Source of the DNA: Ancylobacter novellus DSM 506
GTDB taxonomy: Bacteria; Pseudomonadota; Alphaproteobacteria; Rhizobiales; Xanthobacteraceae
Direction of reading: 5' to 3'
DNA: 64,000 nucleotides
Assembly: GCF_000092925.1 (NCBI RefSeq)
Contig: NC_014217.1
Span: 496,001 to 560,000, forward strand
Part shown: positions 17,749 through 26,473 of the stretch, piece by piece
How the letters are laid out: every line of letters begins with the position of its first letter
Position numbering within the stretch: position 1 is the first letter of the stretch
Translations under genes and position numbers: made by a program
Notes under the pieces: model-generated
What the model was told of the DNA's origin: nothing
The model's input: the letters and a program-made list of their open reading frames with translations, nothing else
Database searches by the model: none

Positions 17749-19044
17749 ATGCGCCAGATTGCCGTTATCGGTGCCGGCATCACCGGAATCACCACCGCCT
17801 ATGCCCTCAACGAGAAGGGCTACGACGTCACCGTCATCGATCGCCAGCGCTACGCGGCGATGGAGACCTCCTTCGCCAATGGCGGCCAGCTCTCGGCCTC
17901 CAACGCCGAGGTGTGGAACTCCTGGTCGACGGTGCTGAAGGGCATCAAGTGGATGTTCACCCCCGACGCCCCGCTGCTGATGAACCCGCTGCCCAGCTGG
18001 CACAAATATAGCTGGATGGCCGAGTTCCTCGCCAACATCCCGAACTACAAGGCCAACACGGTCGAGACCACGCGCCTCGCCATCCAGGCACGCAACTACA
18101 TGTTCGAGATCGCCGCGCGCGAGAACATCGACTTCAACCATGTGACCCGCGGCATCCTGCACATCTACCGCGACAAGGTCGGCTACGACGCCGCCGCCAA
18201 GGTGAGCGAGCTCTATGCCGAGGGCGGGCTGGAGCGCCGGCCGGTCACGCCGTCCGAGATTCGCGCCATCGAGCCGACGCTGCACGGCAGCTATTATGGC
18301 GGCTTCTTCACCCCGTCCGATTCCACCGGCGACATCCACAAATTCACCCGCGGCCTCGCCGATGCCTGCCGGCGCAAGGGCGTGCGCTTCATCAACGAGG
18401 CGAGCGTCGATAGCGTGACCCATACCGGCAAGGGGCAGGCGGGCACGGGCGTCGAGATCGCGCTGACCATCGTCCCCGATGCCGAGGATGCGCGGCCGGT
18501 GCGCGAGACGCTCGCCTTCGACGGCGTTGTGGTGTGTGCCGGCGTCGGCTCGCGCGCCCTCGCCGCGCAGCTCGGCGACCGGGTGAACGTCTATCCGGTG
18601 AAGGGCTATTCCATCACCGTCATGCTCGATGACGAGCAGAGCCAGGCCGGCGCGCCCTGGGTGAGCCTGCTTGACGACCAGACCAAGATCGTCACCTCGC
18701 GCCTCGGCAAGGATCGCTTCCGCGTCGCCGGCACCGCCGAGTTCAACGGCGAGAACCGCGACATCCGCGCCGACCGCATCCGCCCGCTGACCGACTGGGT
18801 GCGCAAGCTGTTCCCCGACGTGAACACCGACCGCGCCGTGCCGTGGGCCGGGCTGCGGCCGATGATGCCGGACCTGATGCCGCGCGTCGCCGCCGGCGCC
18901 AAGCCCGGCGTGTTCTACAACACCGGCCACGGGCATCTGGGCTGGACGCTGTCCTGCGCGACCGCGCAGATCATCGCCGGCACGGTCGCGAGCGCCATGC
19001 CGGTCGAGACGCCCCGCCCGGCGCTGCGCATCGCGGCGGAGTGA
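17749..19044 (+). CDS. DadA-like FAD-dependent amino acid dehydrogenase under glycine riboswitch
   Basis: 431 residues from ATG 17749; the frame extends back into the riboswitch but the family starts at MRQIAVIGAGITGI. The FAD fold is at about 4-30. The family blocks are SFANGGQLS, FFTPSDSTGDIHKFT, YPVKGYSITV and the C-terminal GLRPMMPDLMP and TGHGHLGWTLS, all typical of D-amino acid dehydrogenase small subunit. Such enzymes deaminate D-amino acids and pass electrons to quinones at the membrane. Glycine-sensing control suggests glycine is a physiological substrate or that the enzyme helps remove it, which is inference. It is followed by an intrinsic terminator. Confidence 0.9.
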   Translation: MRQIAVIGAGITGITTAYALNEKGYDVTVIDRQRYAAMETSFANGGQLSASNAEVWNSWSTVLKGIKWMFTPDAPLLMNPLPSWHKYSWMAEFLANIPNYKANTVETTRLAIQARNYMFEIAARENIDFNHVTRGILHIYRDKVGYDAAAKVSELYAEGGLERRPVTPSEIRAIEPTLHGSYYGGFFTPSDSTGDIHKFTRGLADACRRKGVRFINEASVDSVTHTGKGQAGTGVEIALTIVPDAEDARPVRETLAFDGVVVCAGVGSRALAAQLGDRVNVYPVKGYSITVMLDDEQSQAGAPWVSLLDDQTKIVTSRLGKDRFRVAGTAEFNGENRDIRADRIRPLTDWVRKLFPDVNTDRAVPWAGLRPMMPDLMPRVAAGAKPGVFYNTGHGHLGWTLSCATAQIIAGTVASAMPVETPRPALRIAAE

Positions 19045-19054
19045 CGCCGATCTG

Positions 19055-19101
19055 AACCCCGCCCCCGGCCGGTTCCGCCGTCCGAGGCGGGGTTTTCTTT
19101 T
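19055..19101 (+). terminator. Intrinsic terminator after dadA-like gene
   Basis: AACCCCGCC pairs with GGCGGGGTT at 19086-19094 and is followed by TTTTCTTTT. The GC-rich stem and T-run make it a convincing rho-independent terminator. Confidence 0.85.
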
Positions 19102-19188
19102 CATAAGGTGCCTGCCGTCGTCGCGAGCGCTTGGCGTCACCCGCCATTGAGGTAACATCGGCATATCCGCCGCATCCCGGATAAGCCG

Positions 19189-20100
19189 ATGGCCTTCTCG
19201 CTGCGCCAGCTCCAATATTTCGTGGCCGTGGCGGAGAACGGTTCCGTCTCCTCGGCCGCGCATACGCTGTCCATCTCGCAGTCGACCGTCACCGAGGCGC
19301 TGCGCGAACTGGAGCTCGACCTCGGCTTCAAGCTGCTGGAGCGGCACGCGCGCGGCGCCGACCTCACGCTCAAGGGCCATCACTTCCTACGCCATGCACG
19401 AAAAATCCTCGGCGACGTGGCGGATGCCCGGCGCGCCTTTGCCGGTTCGGAGGCGGCGGCGCTGGATGGGCGGCTGTCGGTCGGGGTGACGCCGCTGGTC
19501 GCCGGCTACATCTATTCCGACCTCATCGCCCGCTTCCGCCGCGCCTTTCCGCGCATCGCGGTCGAGGCGGTGGAGGATGCGGCGGATTATCTCGAGCACC
19601 TTCTCGTCGGCGGCGAACTCGACGTCGCGGTGATGGTGCTGCCTTCGGGCCGCCGCTCCGAGGCGTTGCAGACCGAGGCGGTGGAGGTCTCGCCCTATCG
19701 GGCGTGGATGCCGCTCGGCCATCCGGCACTGACGCAGGAGCGGGTGAGCCTGCGCGACCTCAGCGCCGAGCCGCATGTGCTGCTGACCATCGACGAGATC
19801 GCCGAAGCTTCCGAGGGCGTCTGGCGCCGGCTCGGCATCCGCCCGCCGGTGGCCTTCCGCACGCGTTCAGTCGAGGCGGTGCGCAGCCTCGTCGCCACAG
19901 GCGCGGGCGTGGCGGTGCTGCCGGACTTGACCTATCGGCCATGGTCGCTGGAAGGCGACAAGATCGAGGCGCGGGCGCTGATCGACGAGGTGCCGGCGGT
20001 GGAGGTGGCGACCGCCTGGCGGCGCGGCTCGCCGCTCTCGGCCGCCGCCGCCGGCTTCGTCTCCATCGCCGCCACGCGGCACGCTTCGCGCGGGCGATAG
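19189..20100 (+). CDS. LysR-family transcriptional regulator
   Basis: 303 residues with the LysR winged helix at about 4-62 (LRQLQYFVAVAENGSVSSAA, then SISQSTVTEALRELE) and a periplasmic-binding-like effector domain from about 90. It sits alone between the terminator of the glycine-controlled gene and the YdcS-like transporter operon, in the same direction and 128 bases upstream of ydcS. Control of that operon is the simplest guess. The effector is unknown. Confidence 0.92.
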   Translation: MAFSLRQLQYFVAVAENGSVSSAAHTLSISQSTVTEALRELELDLGFKLLERHARGADLTLKGHHFLRHARKILGDVADARRAFAGSEAAALDGRLSVGVTPLVAGYIYSDLIARFRRAFPRIAVEAVEDAADYLEHLLVGGELDVAVMVLPSGRRSEALQTEAVEVSPYRAWMPLGHPALTQERVSLRDLSAEPHVLLTIDEIAEASEGVWRRLGIRPPVAFRTRSVEAVRSLVATGAGVAVLPDLTYRPWSLEGDKIEARALIDEVPAVEVATAWRRGSPLSAAAAGFVSIAATRHASRGR

Positions 20101-20228
20101 CTGCCTATCAAATACTCATCGATTTCCCCGATGGCTCCCTTCTGATCTTTGGTGTGGCGCGGGGCGCGACGTAGCGGCAGACTTCTCTCAAAGGGCCGGA
20201 AGTGCCCGTAGACCAGAGGGACATCGAT

Positions 20229-21392
20229 ATGCCGCGCATCGCCCGTTATCTGCCGGCGCTTGCCGCCTGCGCCTCGCTCAGCCTGCAGCCCGCGCTCGCC
20301 GCCGAGATGACCTCGCTCGGCAAGGGCGAGGGCCAGGTCGATATCGTCGCCTGGGCCGGCTACATCGAGCGCGGCGACACCGACAAGGCCTATGACTGGG
20401 TCACCGATTTCGAGAAGAAGACCGGCTGCAAGGTCAATGTGAAGACCGCCGGCACCTCGGACGAGATGGTGGCGCTGATGAACGAGGGCGGCTTCGACCT
20501 TGTCACCGCCTCCGGCGACGCCTCGCTGCGCCTCATCGCCGGCAAGAAGGTCGCCCCCGTCAACACCAAGCTGATCCCGAGCTGGGGCACCGTCGACGAG
20601 CGGCTGCAGAACGCGCCCTGGCACACGGTGGACGGGGTGCATTACGGCGTGCCCTACCAGTGGGGCTCCAACGTGCTGATGTACAACACCGAGGCCTTCA
20701 AGGGCGAAGCGCCGAAGAGCTGGAACGTCGTGTTCGAGGAGCAGACGCTGCCCGACGGCAAGTCCAACAAGGGCCGCGTGCAGGCCTTCGACGGGCCGAT
20801 CTACATTGCCGACGCCGCGCTCTATCTGATGGCGCACAAGCCGGAGCTCGGCATCAAGGACCCCTACGAGCTGACCGAGGAGCAGTACAAGGCGGCGCTC
20901 GACCTGCTGCGCCAGCAGCGCAAGATCGTGCAGCGCTACTGGCACGACGCGATGATCCAGATCGACGACTTCACCAATGAGGGCGTCGTCGCCTCCTCCT
21001 CCTGGCCGTTCCAGGTGAACCTGCTGCAGAGCCAGAAGAAGCCGATCGCCTCGACCATCCCCTCCGAGGGGGCCACCGGCTGGGCCGACACCACCATGCT
21101 GCATGCCGACGCGGCGCATCCCAACTGCGCCTATATGTGGATGGAGCACTCGCTCAGCCCGAAGGTGCAGGGCGACCTCGCCTCCTGGTTCGGCTCGGTG
21201 CCGGCCGTGCCCGCCGCTTGCAAGGGCAACGAGCTGCTCGGCGCCGAGGGCTGCAAGACCAACGGCATCGAGGATTTCGAGAAGATCCATTTCTGGCGCA
21301 CGCCGGTCGCCAAGTGCCCGACGCAGGCAGCCGGATGCGTGCCTTACTACCGCTGGGTGTCCGACTACATCGCCGTGCTCGGCGGGCGATAG
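20229..21392 (+). CDS. ydcS: ABC transporter substrate-binding protein, YdcS/PotD type
   Basis: 387 residues from ATG 20229, preceded by AGAGGG. A signal peptide (about 1-25, ending ALAA) directs it to the periplasm. The mature chain has the polyamine-binding type start VDIVAWAGYIERG and blocks such as FDLVTASGDASLRLIAG, VPYQWGSNVLMYNTEAF and GVVASSSWPFQVNLLQ. The gene order S-T-U-V followed by a gamma-aminobutyraldehyde-type dehydrogenase equals the E. coli ydcSTUV-patD operon, so a polyamine or similar amine is the likely substrate. It is the first gene of the operon. Confidence 0.88.
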   Translation: MPRIARYLPALAACASLSLQPALAAEMTSLGKGEGQVDIVAWAGYIERGDTDKAYDWVTDFEKKTGCKVNVKTAGTSDEMVALMNEGGFDLVTASGDASLRLIAGKKVAPVNTKLIPSWGTVDERLQNAPWHTVDGVHYGVPYQWGSNVLMYNTEAFKGEAPKSWNVVFEEQTLPDGKSNKGRVQAFDGPIYIADAALYLMAHKPELGIKDPYELTEEQYKAALDLLRQQRKIVQRYWHDAMIQIDDFTNEGVVASSSWPFQVNLLQSQKKPIASTIPSEGATGWADTTMLHADAAHPNCAYMWMEHSLSPKVQGDLASWFGSVPAVPAACKGNELLGAEGCKTNGIEDFEKIHFWRTPVAKCPTQAAGCVPYYRWVSDYIAVLGGR

Positions 21393-21896
21393 TGCATGAG
21401 GGGCTCCCTTTCCCGGCGACGGGAGAGGGAAGGGGATGAGGGGCCGCCTTCGGGCGGGAGATGAACGACCGAACTCCCCGCGGCGGTTCCCCCGCCGCCG
21501 ACCACCTTCGGGCCGGACGACAAGCCGTCCGGCTGCCGGCCCGGAGGCCACCAGGGTGCATGCCATGACACGTCGCATGACCGCCTACACCGCCACGACC
21601 AAGGGGATACTGATCGGCGTCATCGCCTTCACCGCCGGCGGCGCCATCGTGGCTGGGGTCGTCTCAGTGTGGGACCGCGCCGCCATCGCCCTGGAGGACC
21701 CGGCCTTGCAGGTGTGCGAGCAGGGCGAGGACCACGCTCCGCATCCGCGCGGCGGCTACGCCTTCGCCGCGACCCACATGGCGCGGATGCCGCACGGCGT
21801 CGGCACCGTCTGGCAGCCGCGCCTTTCCACCGCCGACCTCTTGCCTACGCCGAGCCTCGGCGAAAGAGCCGCTCACGCCTTCCGGACCGTCTTTTC
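21393..21896. other. Long spacer between substrate-binding and ATPase genes
   Basis: About 500 bases separate ydcS from its ATPase gene, unusual inside a transporter operon. The first part carries a GC-rich inverted repeat (CCCTTTCCCGG/ACGGGAGAGGG region at about 21405-21435) like the dispersed palindromes of this group, with CTCCC/GGGAG and CCGCC/GGCGG arms around it. The second part holds only a weakly supported reading frame. A transcript processed here would let the binding protein accumulate above the membrane components. Confidence 0.5.
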
Positions 21897-21924
21897 ATGC
21901 ACGCCACGCTCGACACCGTCCTGA
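21565..21924 (+). CDS. Doubtful small membrane protein frame
   Basis: From ATG 21565 a 119-residue frame has one clear hydrophobic segment (ILIGVIAFTAGGAIVAGVVSV, about residues 14-34) and then a polar region with no recognised family. It overlaps the ATPase start by 27 bases and lacks a good ribosome-binding site. It could be a real one-pass protein, a decayed gene or chance. Evidence is weak. Confidence 0.25.
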   Translation: MTRRMTAYTATTKGILIGVIAFTAGGAIVAGVVSVWDRAAIALEDPALQVCEQGEDHAPHPRGGYAFAATHMARMPHGVGTVWQPRLSTADLLPTPSLGERAAHAFRTVFSCTPRSTPS

Positions 21925-22940
21925 CCACCCCCGCCGTCCGCTTCCAGGGCGTGATGCGGCATTTCGGGACGGTGAAAGCGGTTGACGGCGTCGACCTCGC
22001 CATCCAGCCCGGCGAGTTCTTCGCCATGCTCGGCCCGTCCGGCTCCGGCAAGACCACCTGCCTGCGGCTCATCGCCGGCTTCGAGCAGCCCGATGCCGGC
22101 CATATCGATATCTTCGGCGAGACGGTGGAGGGCCTGCCGCCCTATCGGCGGGCGGTGAACACCGTGTTCCAGGACTACGCGCTGTTCCCCCACCTCTCGG
22201 TCGGCGAGAACGTCGCCTATGGGCTGCGGGTGCGTGGCGTCGGGCGGGCGGAGCGGGACAAGCTGGCGCGCGAGGCGCTTGCCATGGTCAAGCTCGCCGG
22301 CATGGAGGGCCGCCGCCCGGTGCAGCTCTCCGGCGGCCAGCGCCAGCGCGTCGCGCTCGCCCGCGCGCTGGTGGTGCGGCCCAAGGTGCTCCTCCTCGAC
22401 GAGCCGCTCGGCGCGCTCGACCTCAAGCTGCGCGAGGAGATGCAGGTCGAGCTGAAGAACCTGCAGCGCGCGCTCGGCCTCACCTTCGTCTTCGTCACCC
22501 ACGACCAGAGCGAGGCGCTCTCCATGGCCGACCGGGTGGCGGTGTTCAACGAGGGCCGCATCGTCCAGGTCGGCCCGCCGGAAGAGGTCTATGAGCGCCC
22601 GGCGACCCGCTTCGTCGCCGGCTTCGTCGGCTCGGCCAATGTGCTCGGCGCGGCGCAGGCGGCAGCGCTGGGCGCGGCCGAGCGGCCCTGCAGCCTGCGG
22701 CCGGAGAAGATCGCGCTGCTGGGCCCGGGCGATCCGGTGCCGGAGGGCGCCGCGCTCGTCGAGGCGGACGTGCTCGACGTCTCCTATCAGGGGCCGGTGC
22801 GCCGCGTCGCCGCGCGCTGCGCCTCCGGGCTGACGCTCACCGCCGCCGTGCCGGCAAGCGGCCCGCGCGTCGCGCCGGGGGAGGGCGTGCGGCTCGCCAT
22901 ACCCCGCGCGGCCATCGAGCCGATGGAGGGCGAGGGATGA
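21897..22940 (+). CDS. ydcT: ABC transporter ATP-binding protein, YdcT/PotA type
   Basis: 347 residues from ATG 21897. Walker A GPSGSGKTT is at about 44-52, the Q-loop FQDYALFPHLSV follows, the signature is LSGGQRQR, Walker B VLLLDEPLGALD and the switch histidine VFVTHDQSEAL. A TOBE-like C-terminal domain starts near 280. It energises the two permeases encoded next. Its stop overlaps the start of the first permease (ATGA). Confidence 0.92.
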   Translation: MHATLDTVLTTPAVRFQGVMRHFGTVKAVDGVDLAIQPGEFFAMLGPSGSGKTTCLRLIAGFEQPDAGHIDIFGETVEGLPPYRRAVNTVFQDYALFPHLSVGENVAYGLRVRGVGRAERDKLAREALAMVKLAGMEGRRPVQLSGGQRQRVALARALVVRPKVLLLDEPLGALDLKLREEMQVELKNLQRALGLTFVFVTHDQSEALSMADRVAVFNEGRIVQVGPPEEVYERPATRFVAGFVGSANVLGAAQAAALGAAERPCSLRPEKIALLGPGDPVPEGAALVEADVLDVSYQGPVRRVAARCASGLTLTAAVPASGPRVAPGEGVRLAIPRAAIEPMEGEG

Positions 22941-23884
22941 GCCTCGCGGTACTCGATCTTCCCGCGCCGCCCGAGGGGCTGCGGCGGCGCCTCTCGGACT
23001 TCCTGGTGCGGCGGGCGCGGCTGCTGACGCTGCTCTTGCTCGTGCCGCCGCTCCTGTGGATCGGCCTCGTCTATCTCGGCAGCCTGTTCGTCTTCCTCGG
23101 CCAGGCGGTCTTCTCCATCGATGAGTTCTCCGGCACCATCGTGCGCGAGCCGACCACGGCGACGCTGCTGGAGCTGTTCCGCCCGGCCAATTTCGACATC
23201 GTCATGCGCACCGTCTTCGTGGCGGCGGCGGTGACCGCGCTGTGCGCCATCATCGCCTTCCCCATCGCCTATTACGCCGCCCGCTATGCCGGGCCGCGGA
23301 CGAAGGCGGGCTTCTACCTCGCGGTGATGATGCCGCTATGGTCGAGCTACCTCGTCAAGGTCTATGGCTGGAAGCTGCTGCTCGCCCGCGAAGGCGCCAT
23401 CGGCTGGTTCGCCGGGAAGCTCGGCCTCGCCGGCGCGCTGCAGGCGTGGCTCGACCTGCCGGTGGTGGGCGGACCGTCGCTCTCGGTCAGCTATACCGGC
23501 ATGGTGCTGACCTTCACCTATCTCTGGCTGCCCTTCATGATCCTGCCCGTGCAGGCGGCGCTGGAGCGGGTGCCGCCGCATCTCATCGAGGCCGCCGGGG
23601 ATCTGGGCGCCTCGCCGCGCATGGTGCTGCGCACGGTGATCCTGCCGCTTGCCATGCCCGGCGTGGTGGCGGGGGCGATCTTCACCTTCTCGCTGACGCT
23701 CGGCGACTACATCGTGCCGCAGATCATCGGCACCTCGGCCTTGGTGCTCGGGCAGGCGGTCTACACGCTGCAGGGCACGGCGGGGAACATCCCGCTGGCG
23801 GCCGCCTTCTCGCTGGTGCCGATCCTGGTCATGGCCCTGTTCCTGACGCTCGCCAAGAGGACGGGAGCGTTCGATGCGCTGTGA
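22937..23884 (+). CDS. ydcU: ABC transporter permease, YdcU/PotB type
   Basis: 315 residues with about six membrane segments beginning at residue 32 (LLTLLLLVPPLLWIGLVYLG). The permease coupling loop is visible as HLIEAAGDLGASPRMVLRTV, the EAA motif. It pairs with the second permease downstream to form the channel. A repeat unit, copy 3, sits in the 141 bases between the two permease genes. Confidence 0.92.
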   Translation: MSLAVLDLPAPPEGLRRRLSDFLVRRARLLTLLLLVPPLLWIGLVYLGSLFVFLGQAVFSIDEFSGTIVREPTTATLLELFRPANFDIVMRTVFVAAAVTALCAIIAFPIAYYAARYAGPRTKAGFYLAVMMPLWSSYLVKVYGWKLLLAREGAIGWFAGKLGLAGALQAWLDLPVVGGPSLSVSYTGMVLTFTYLWLPFMILPVQAALERVPPHLIEAAGDLGASPRMVLRTVILPLAMPGVVAGAIFTFSLTLGDYIVPQIIGTSALVLGQAVYTLQGTAGNIPLAAAFSLVPILVMALFLTLAKRTGAFDAL

Positions 23885-23900
23885 GGACCAACACGCACAG

Positions 23901-24000
23901 CGTCATGCCCGGGCTTGGCCCGGGCATCCACGTCTTCATTCCGAGCCACGCGGCACCCGGTCCAAAGTCGTGGATGGCCGGGCCAAGCCCGGGCATGACG
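23901..24000. repeat. Intergenic palindromic repeat, copy 3, inside an operon
   Basis: Two hairpins, GCCCGGGCTTGGCCCGGGC at 23908-23926 and GGCCGGGCCAAGCCCGGGC near 23976-23994, are flanked by CGTCAT and ATGACG. It lies between the two permease genes, so it would be transcribed as strong RNA structure within one mRNA and could alter stability or translation of the segment after it. Confidence 0.85.
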
Positions 24001-24025
24001 GGGTTCTGACGGGAGTGGTCCGCCC

Positions 24026-24826
24026 ATGACTCGCGCGCCCCTCTCCCTGAAGATCGCGGCGCTCGGGGGCCTCGCCTTCCTGCATGTGCCGCTGCTGTTC
24101 ATCCTGCTCTACGCCTTCACGACGGAAGAGAAGAGCTACGCTTTCCCGCCGCCGGGCTTCACGCTGAAATGGTTCGCCATAGTGTGGGACCGCGCCGACA
24201 TCTGGGCGGCGGTTGGGCTGTCCTTGAAGGTCGCGACCATCGCCACGCTCCTCGCCCTCGTGCTCGGCACGCTGGCCGCCGGGGCGCTGGCGCGGGCGAA
24301 GTTCCTCGGGCGGGAGCCGATCTCGCTGCTCTTCGTGCTGCCCATCGCGCTGCCCGGCATCGTCACCGGCATCGCGCTGCGCCAGGCCTTCGGGCTGATG
24401 GAGATGCCCTTCTCCTTCTGGACCATCGTGCTCGGCCACGCGACCTTCTGCATCGTCGTCGTCTACAACAACGCGGTGGCGCGGCTGCGCCGGCTCTCGC
24501 CCTCGCTGATCGAGGCGTCGATGGACCTCGGGGCCGACGCCTTCCAGACCTTCCGCCTCGTCGTGCTGCCGAACATCGGCACCGCGCTGCTCGCCGGCGG
24601 AATGCTCGCCTTCGCGCTCAGCTTCGACGAGGTGATCGTCACCACCTTCACCGCCGGCCAGCAATCCACCCTGCCGATCTGGATGCTGTCCGAACTCATC
24701 CGCCCGCGGCAGCGGCCCGTCACCAATGTTGTGGCCGTGCTGATCATCATCGTGACCTTCCTGCCCATCCTCGCCGCCTACTATCTGACGCGCGAGGGCG
24801 AGGTGGTGGCCGGCTCAGGCAAATAG
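24026..24826 (+). CDS. ydcV: ABC transporter permease, YdcV/PotC type
   Basis: 266 residues with about six membrane segments and the EAA loop [21 protein letters not shown] at about 155-175. It is the second membrane subunit of the YdcSTUV-type importer and lies 10 bases before the aldehyde dehydrogenase gene. The stop TAG at 24824-24826 is clear. Confidence 0.92.
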   Translation: MTRAPLSLKIAALGGLAFLHVPLLFILLYAFTTEEKSYAFPPPGFTLKWFAIVWDRADIWAAVGLSLKVATIATLLALVLGTLAAGALARAKFLGREPISLLFVLPIALPGIVTGIALRQAFGLMEMPFSFWTIVLGHATFCIVVVYNNAVARLRRLSPSLIEASMDLGADAFQTFRLVVLPNIGTALLAGGMLAFALSFDEVIVTTFTAGQQSTLPIWMLSELIRPRQRPVTNVVAVLIIIVTFLPILAAYYLTREGEVVAGSGK

Positions 24827-24836
24827 GAGACGCCTC

Positions 24837-26276
24837 ATGACCGCTCTTTCTGACACCGACATGCTCATCGGCTCGGAGTTCGTCGCCGGCACCGAGACGC
24901 CGGAGACGGTGCTGAACCCGAAGACCGAGGAGACGCTGATCGAGCTGCCGGAGGCCTCGCCGGACCAGATCGACGCGGCGGTGTCGGCCGCGGACAAGGC
25001 GTTCAGGACGTGGTCGCGCACCACCCCGGCGGAGCGCTCCTATCTCCTGCTCAAGCTCGCCGACCGCATCGAGCAGGAGGCGGAAGCCTTCGCCACGCTG
25101 GAGGCGCTGAATTGCGGAAAACCCCGCCACGCGGTGCTGAACGACGAGATCCCCGGCGTGGTCGACTGCTTCCGCTTCTTCGCCGGCGCCGCGCGCACCC
25201 AGCACGGCATGGTGGCGGGCGAGTACATGGCCGGGCATACCTCGATGATCCGGCGCGACCCGATCGGCGTCGTCGCCTCCATCGCGCCGTGGAACTACCC
25301 GCTGATGATGGCGGCGTGGAAGCTCGCCCCGGCGCTCGCCGGCGGCAATACGGTGGTGATCAAGCCCTCCGAGCAGACGCCGCTGACCCTGCTGAAGCTG
25401 GCCAAGGTGATCGCGGACATCTTCCCCGAGGGCGTGGTCAATGTGGTGGTCGGGCGCGGGGAAAGTGTCGGCAACGCGCTGATCCACCACCCCAGGGTGG
25501 CGATGGTCTCGCTCACCGGCGACATCGCCACCGGCAAGAAGGTGCTGACCGCCGCGGCGAAGACGGTGAAGCGCACGCATCTGGAGCTCGGCGGCAAGGC
25601 GCCGGTGATCGTGTTCGACGACGCCGACATCGATGCCGTGGTCGAGGGGGTGAAGATCTTCGGCTACTATAATGCCGGGCAGGACTGCACCGCCGCCTGC
25701 CGCATCTATGCCGGCGAGAAGGTCTACGAGAAGCTGGTCGCCGACCTCGCCTCCGCCGTCTCGGGTCTGAAGTTCGGCCAGGCGGACGACGCGCAGAACG
25801 ACATCGGCCCGCTGATCTCCGCCCGCCAGCGCGCCCGCGTCGCCTCCTTCGTCGAGCGGGCTTCCGAGCTCAACCACATCGAGATCGCCACCGGCGGCAA
25901 GCTGGCGTCGGGCAAGGGTTTCTTCTACGAGCCGACGGTGGTGGCCGGCGCCTTGCAGTCCGACGAGATCGTGCGCCGCGAGGTGTTCGGCCCCGTCGTC
26001 TCGGTCACCCGCTTCGAAGATGTCGACGAGGCGGTGGCCTGGGCCAACGACAGCGACTACGGCCTCGCCTCCTCGGTGTGGACGCGGGACATCGGCAAGG
26101 GCATGGCGACCGCTTCGCGCCTGCAATATGGCTGCACCTGGGTGAACTGCCATTTCATGCTGGTCAACGAGATGCCGCATGGCGGGCTGAAGCAGTCCGG
26201 CTACGGCAAGGATCTCTCCGCCTATGCGCTGGAGGACTACACCGTCGTGCGCCACGTCATGGTGAAGAACGGCTGA
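24837..26276 (+). CDS. patD: Gamma-aminobutyraldehyde-type dehydrogenase (PatD/YdcW)
   Basis: 479 residues of the NAD-dependent aldehyde dehydrogenase superfamily. The catalytic cysteine is C284 in GQDCTAACR, the general base is E250 in LELGGK, and N153 is in PWNYP. It would oxidise 4-aminobutanal, from putrescine, to GABA. The gene is last in an operon with the YdcSTUV-type transporter, as in E. coli, which supports uptake and oxidation of polyamines or related amines. Other omega-aminoaldehydes (betaine aldehyde type) cannot be excluded. Confidence 0.87.
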   Translation: MTALSDTDMLIGSEFVAGTETPETVLNPKTEETLIELPEASPDQIDAAVSAADKAFRTWSRTTPAERSYLLLKLADRIEQEAEAFATLEALNCGKPRHAVLNDEIPGVVDCFRFFAGAARTQHGMVAGEYMAGHTSMIRRDPIGVVASIAPWNYPLMMAAWKLAPALAGGNTVVIKPSEQTPLTLLKLAKVIADIFPEGVVNVVVGRGESVGNALIHHPRVAMVSLTGDIATGKKVLTAAAKTVKRTHLELGGKAPVIVFDDADIDAVVEGVKIFGYYNAGQDCTAACRIYAGEKVYEKLVADLASAVSGLKFGQADDAQNDIGPLISARQRARVASFVERASELNHIEIATGGKLASGKGFFYEPTVVAGALQSDEIVRREVFGPVVSVTRFEDVDEAVAWANDSDYGLASSVWTRDIGKGMATASRLQYGCTWVNCHFMLVNEMPHGGLKQSGYGKDLSAYALEDYTVVRHVMVKNG

Positions 26277-26295
26277 CACTGTCGACAGAATTAAC

Positions 26296-26318
26296 GCCGA
26301 TCGCCGGTGGCGGTCGGC
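26296..26318. terminator. Weak hairpin after patD
   Basis: GCCGATCGCC pairs with GGCGGTCGGC over a GGT loop with one mismatch, 19 bases after the patD stop. There is no T-run, so it is only a possible terminator or mRNA end. Confidence 0.35.
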
Positions 26319-26473
26319 AGCGGCCCCCCGATGGAGTATGATGCCCTCTTGACCGCGGGATTGTGATCCACGCCATGCGTTTATGACATAGAATTAAGTT
26401 GGAAGTTCCTTCCAGCTCTGCTGTGTCGCAGCATGAACGGTTTCTGCCTCCGGCGCGGCAAGATGAGGGCCTG

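Noticed and set aside
17470..19383. 637-codon open frame on the minus strand
   Set aside because: Opposite the glycine-controlled dehydrogenase, riboswitch and terminator; shadow frame.
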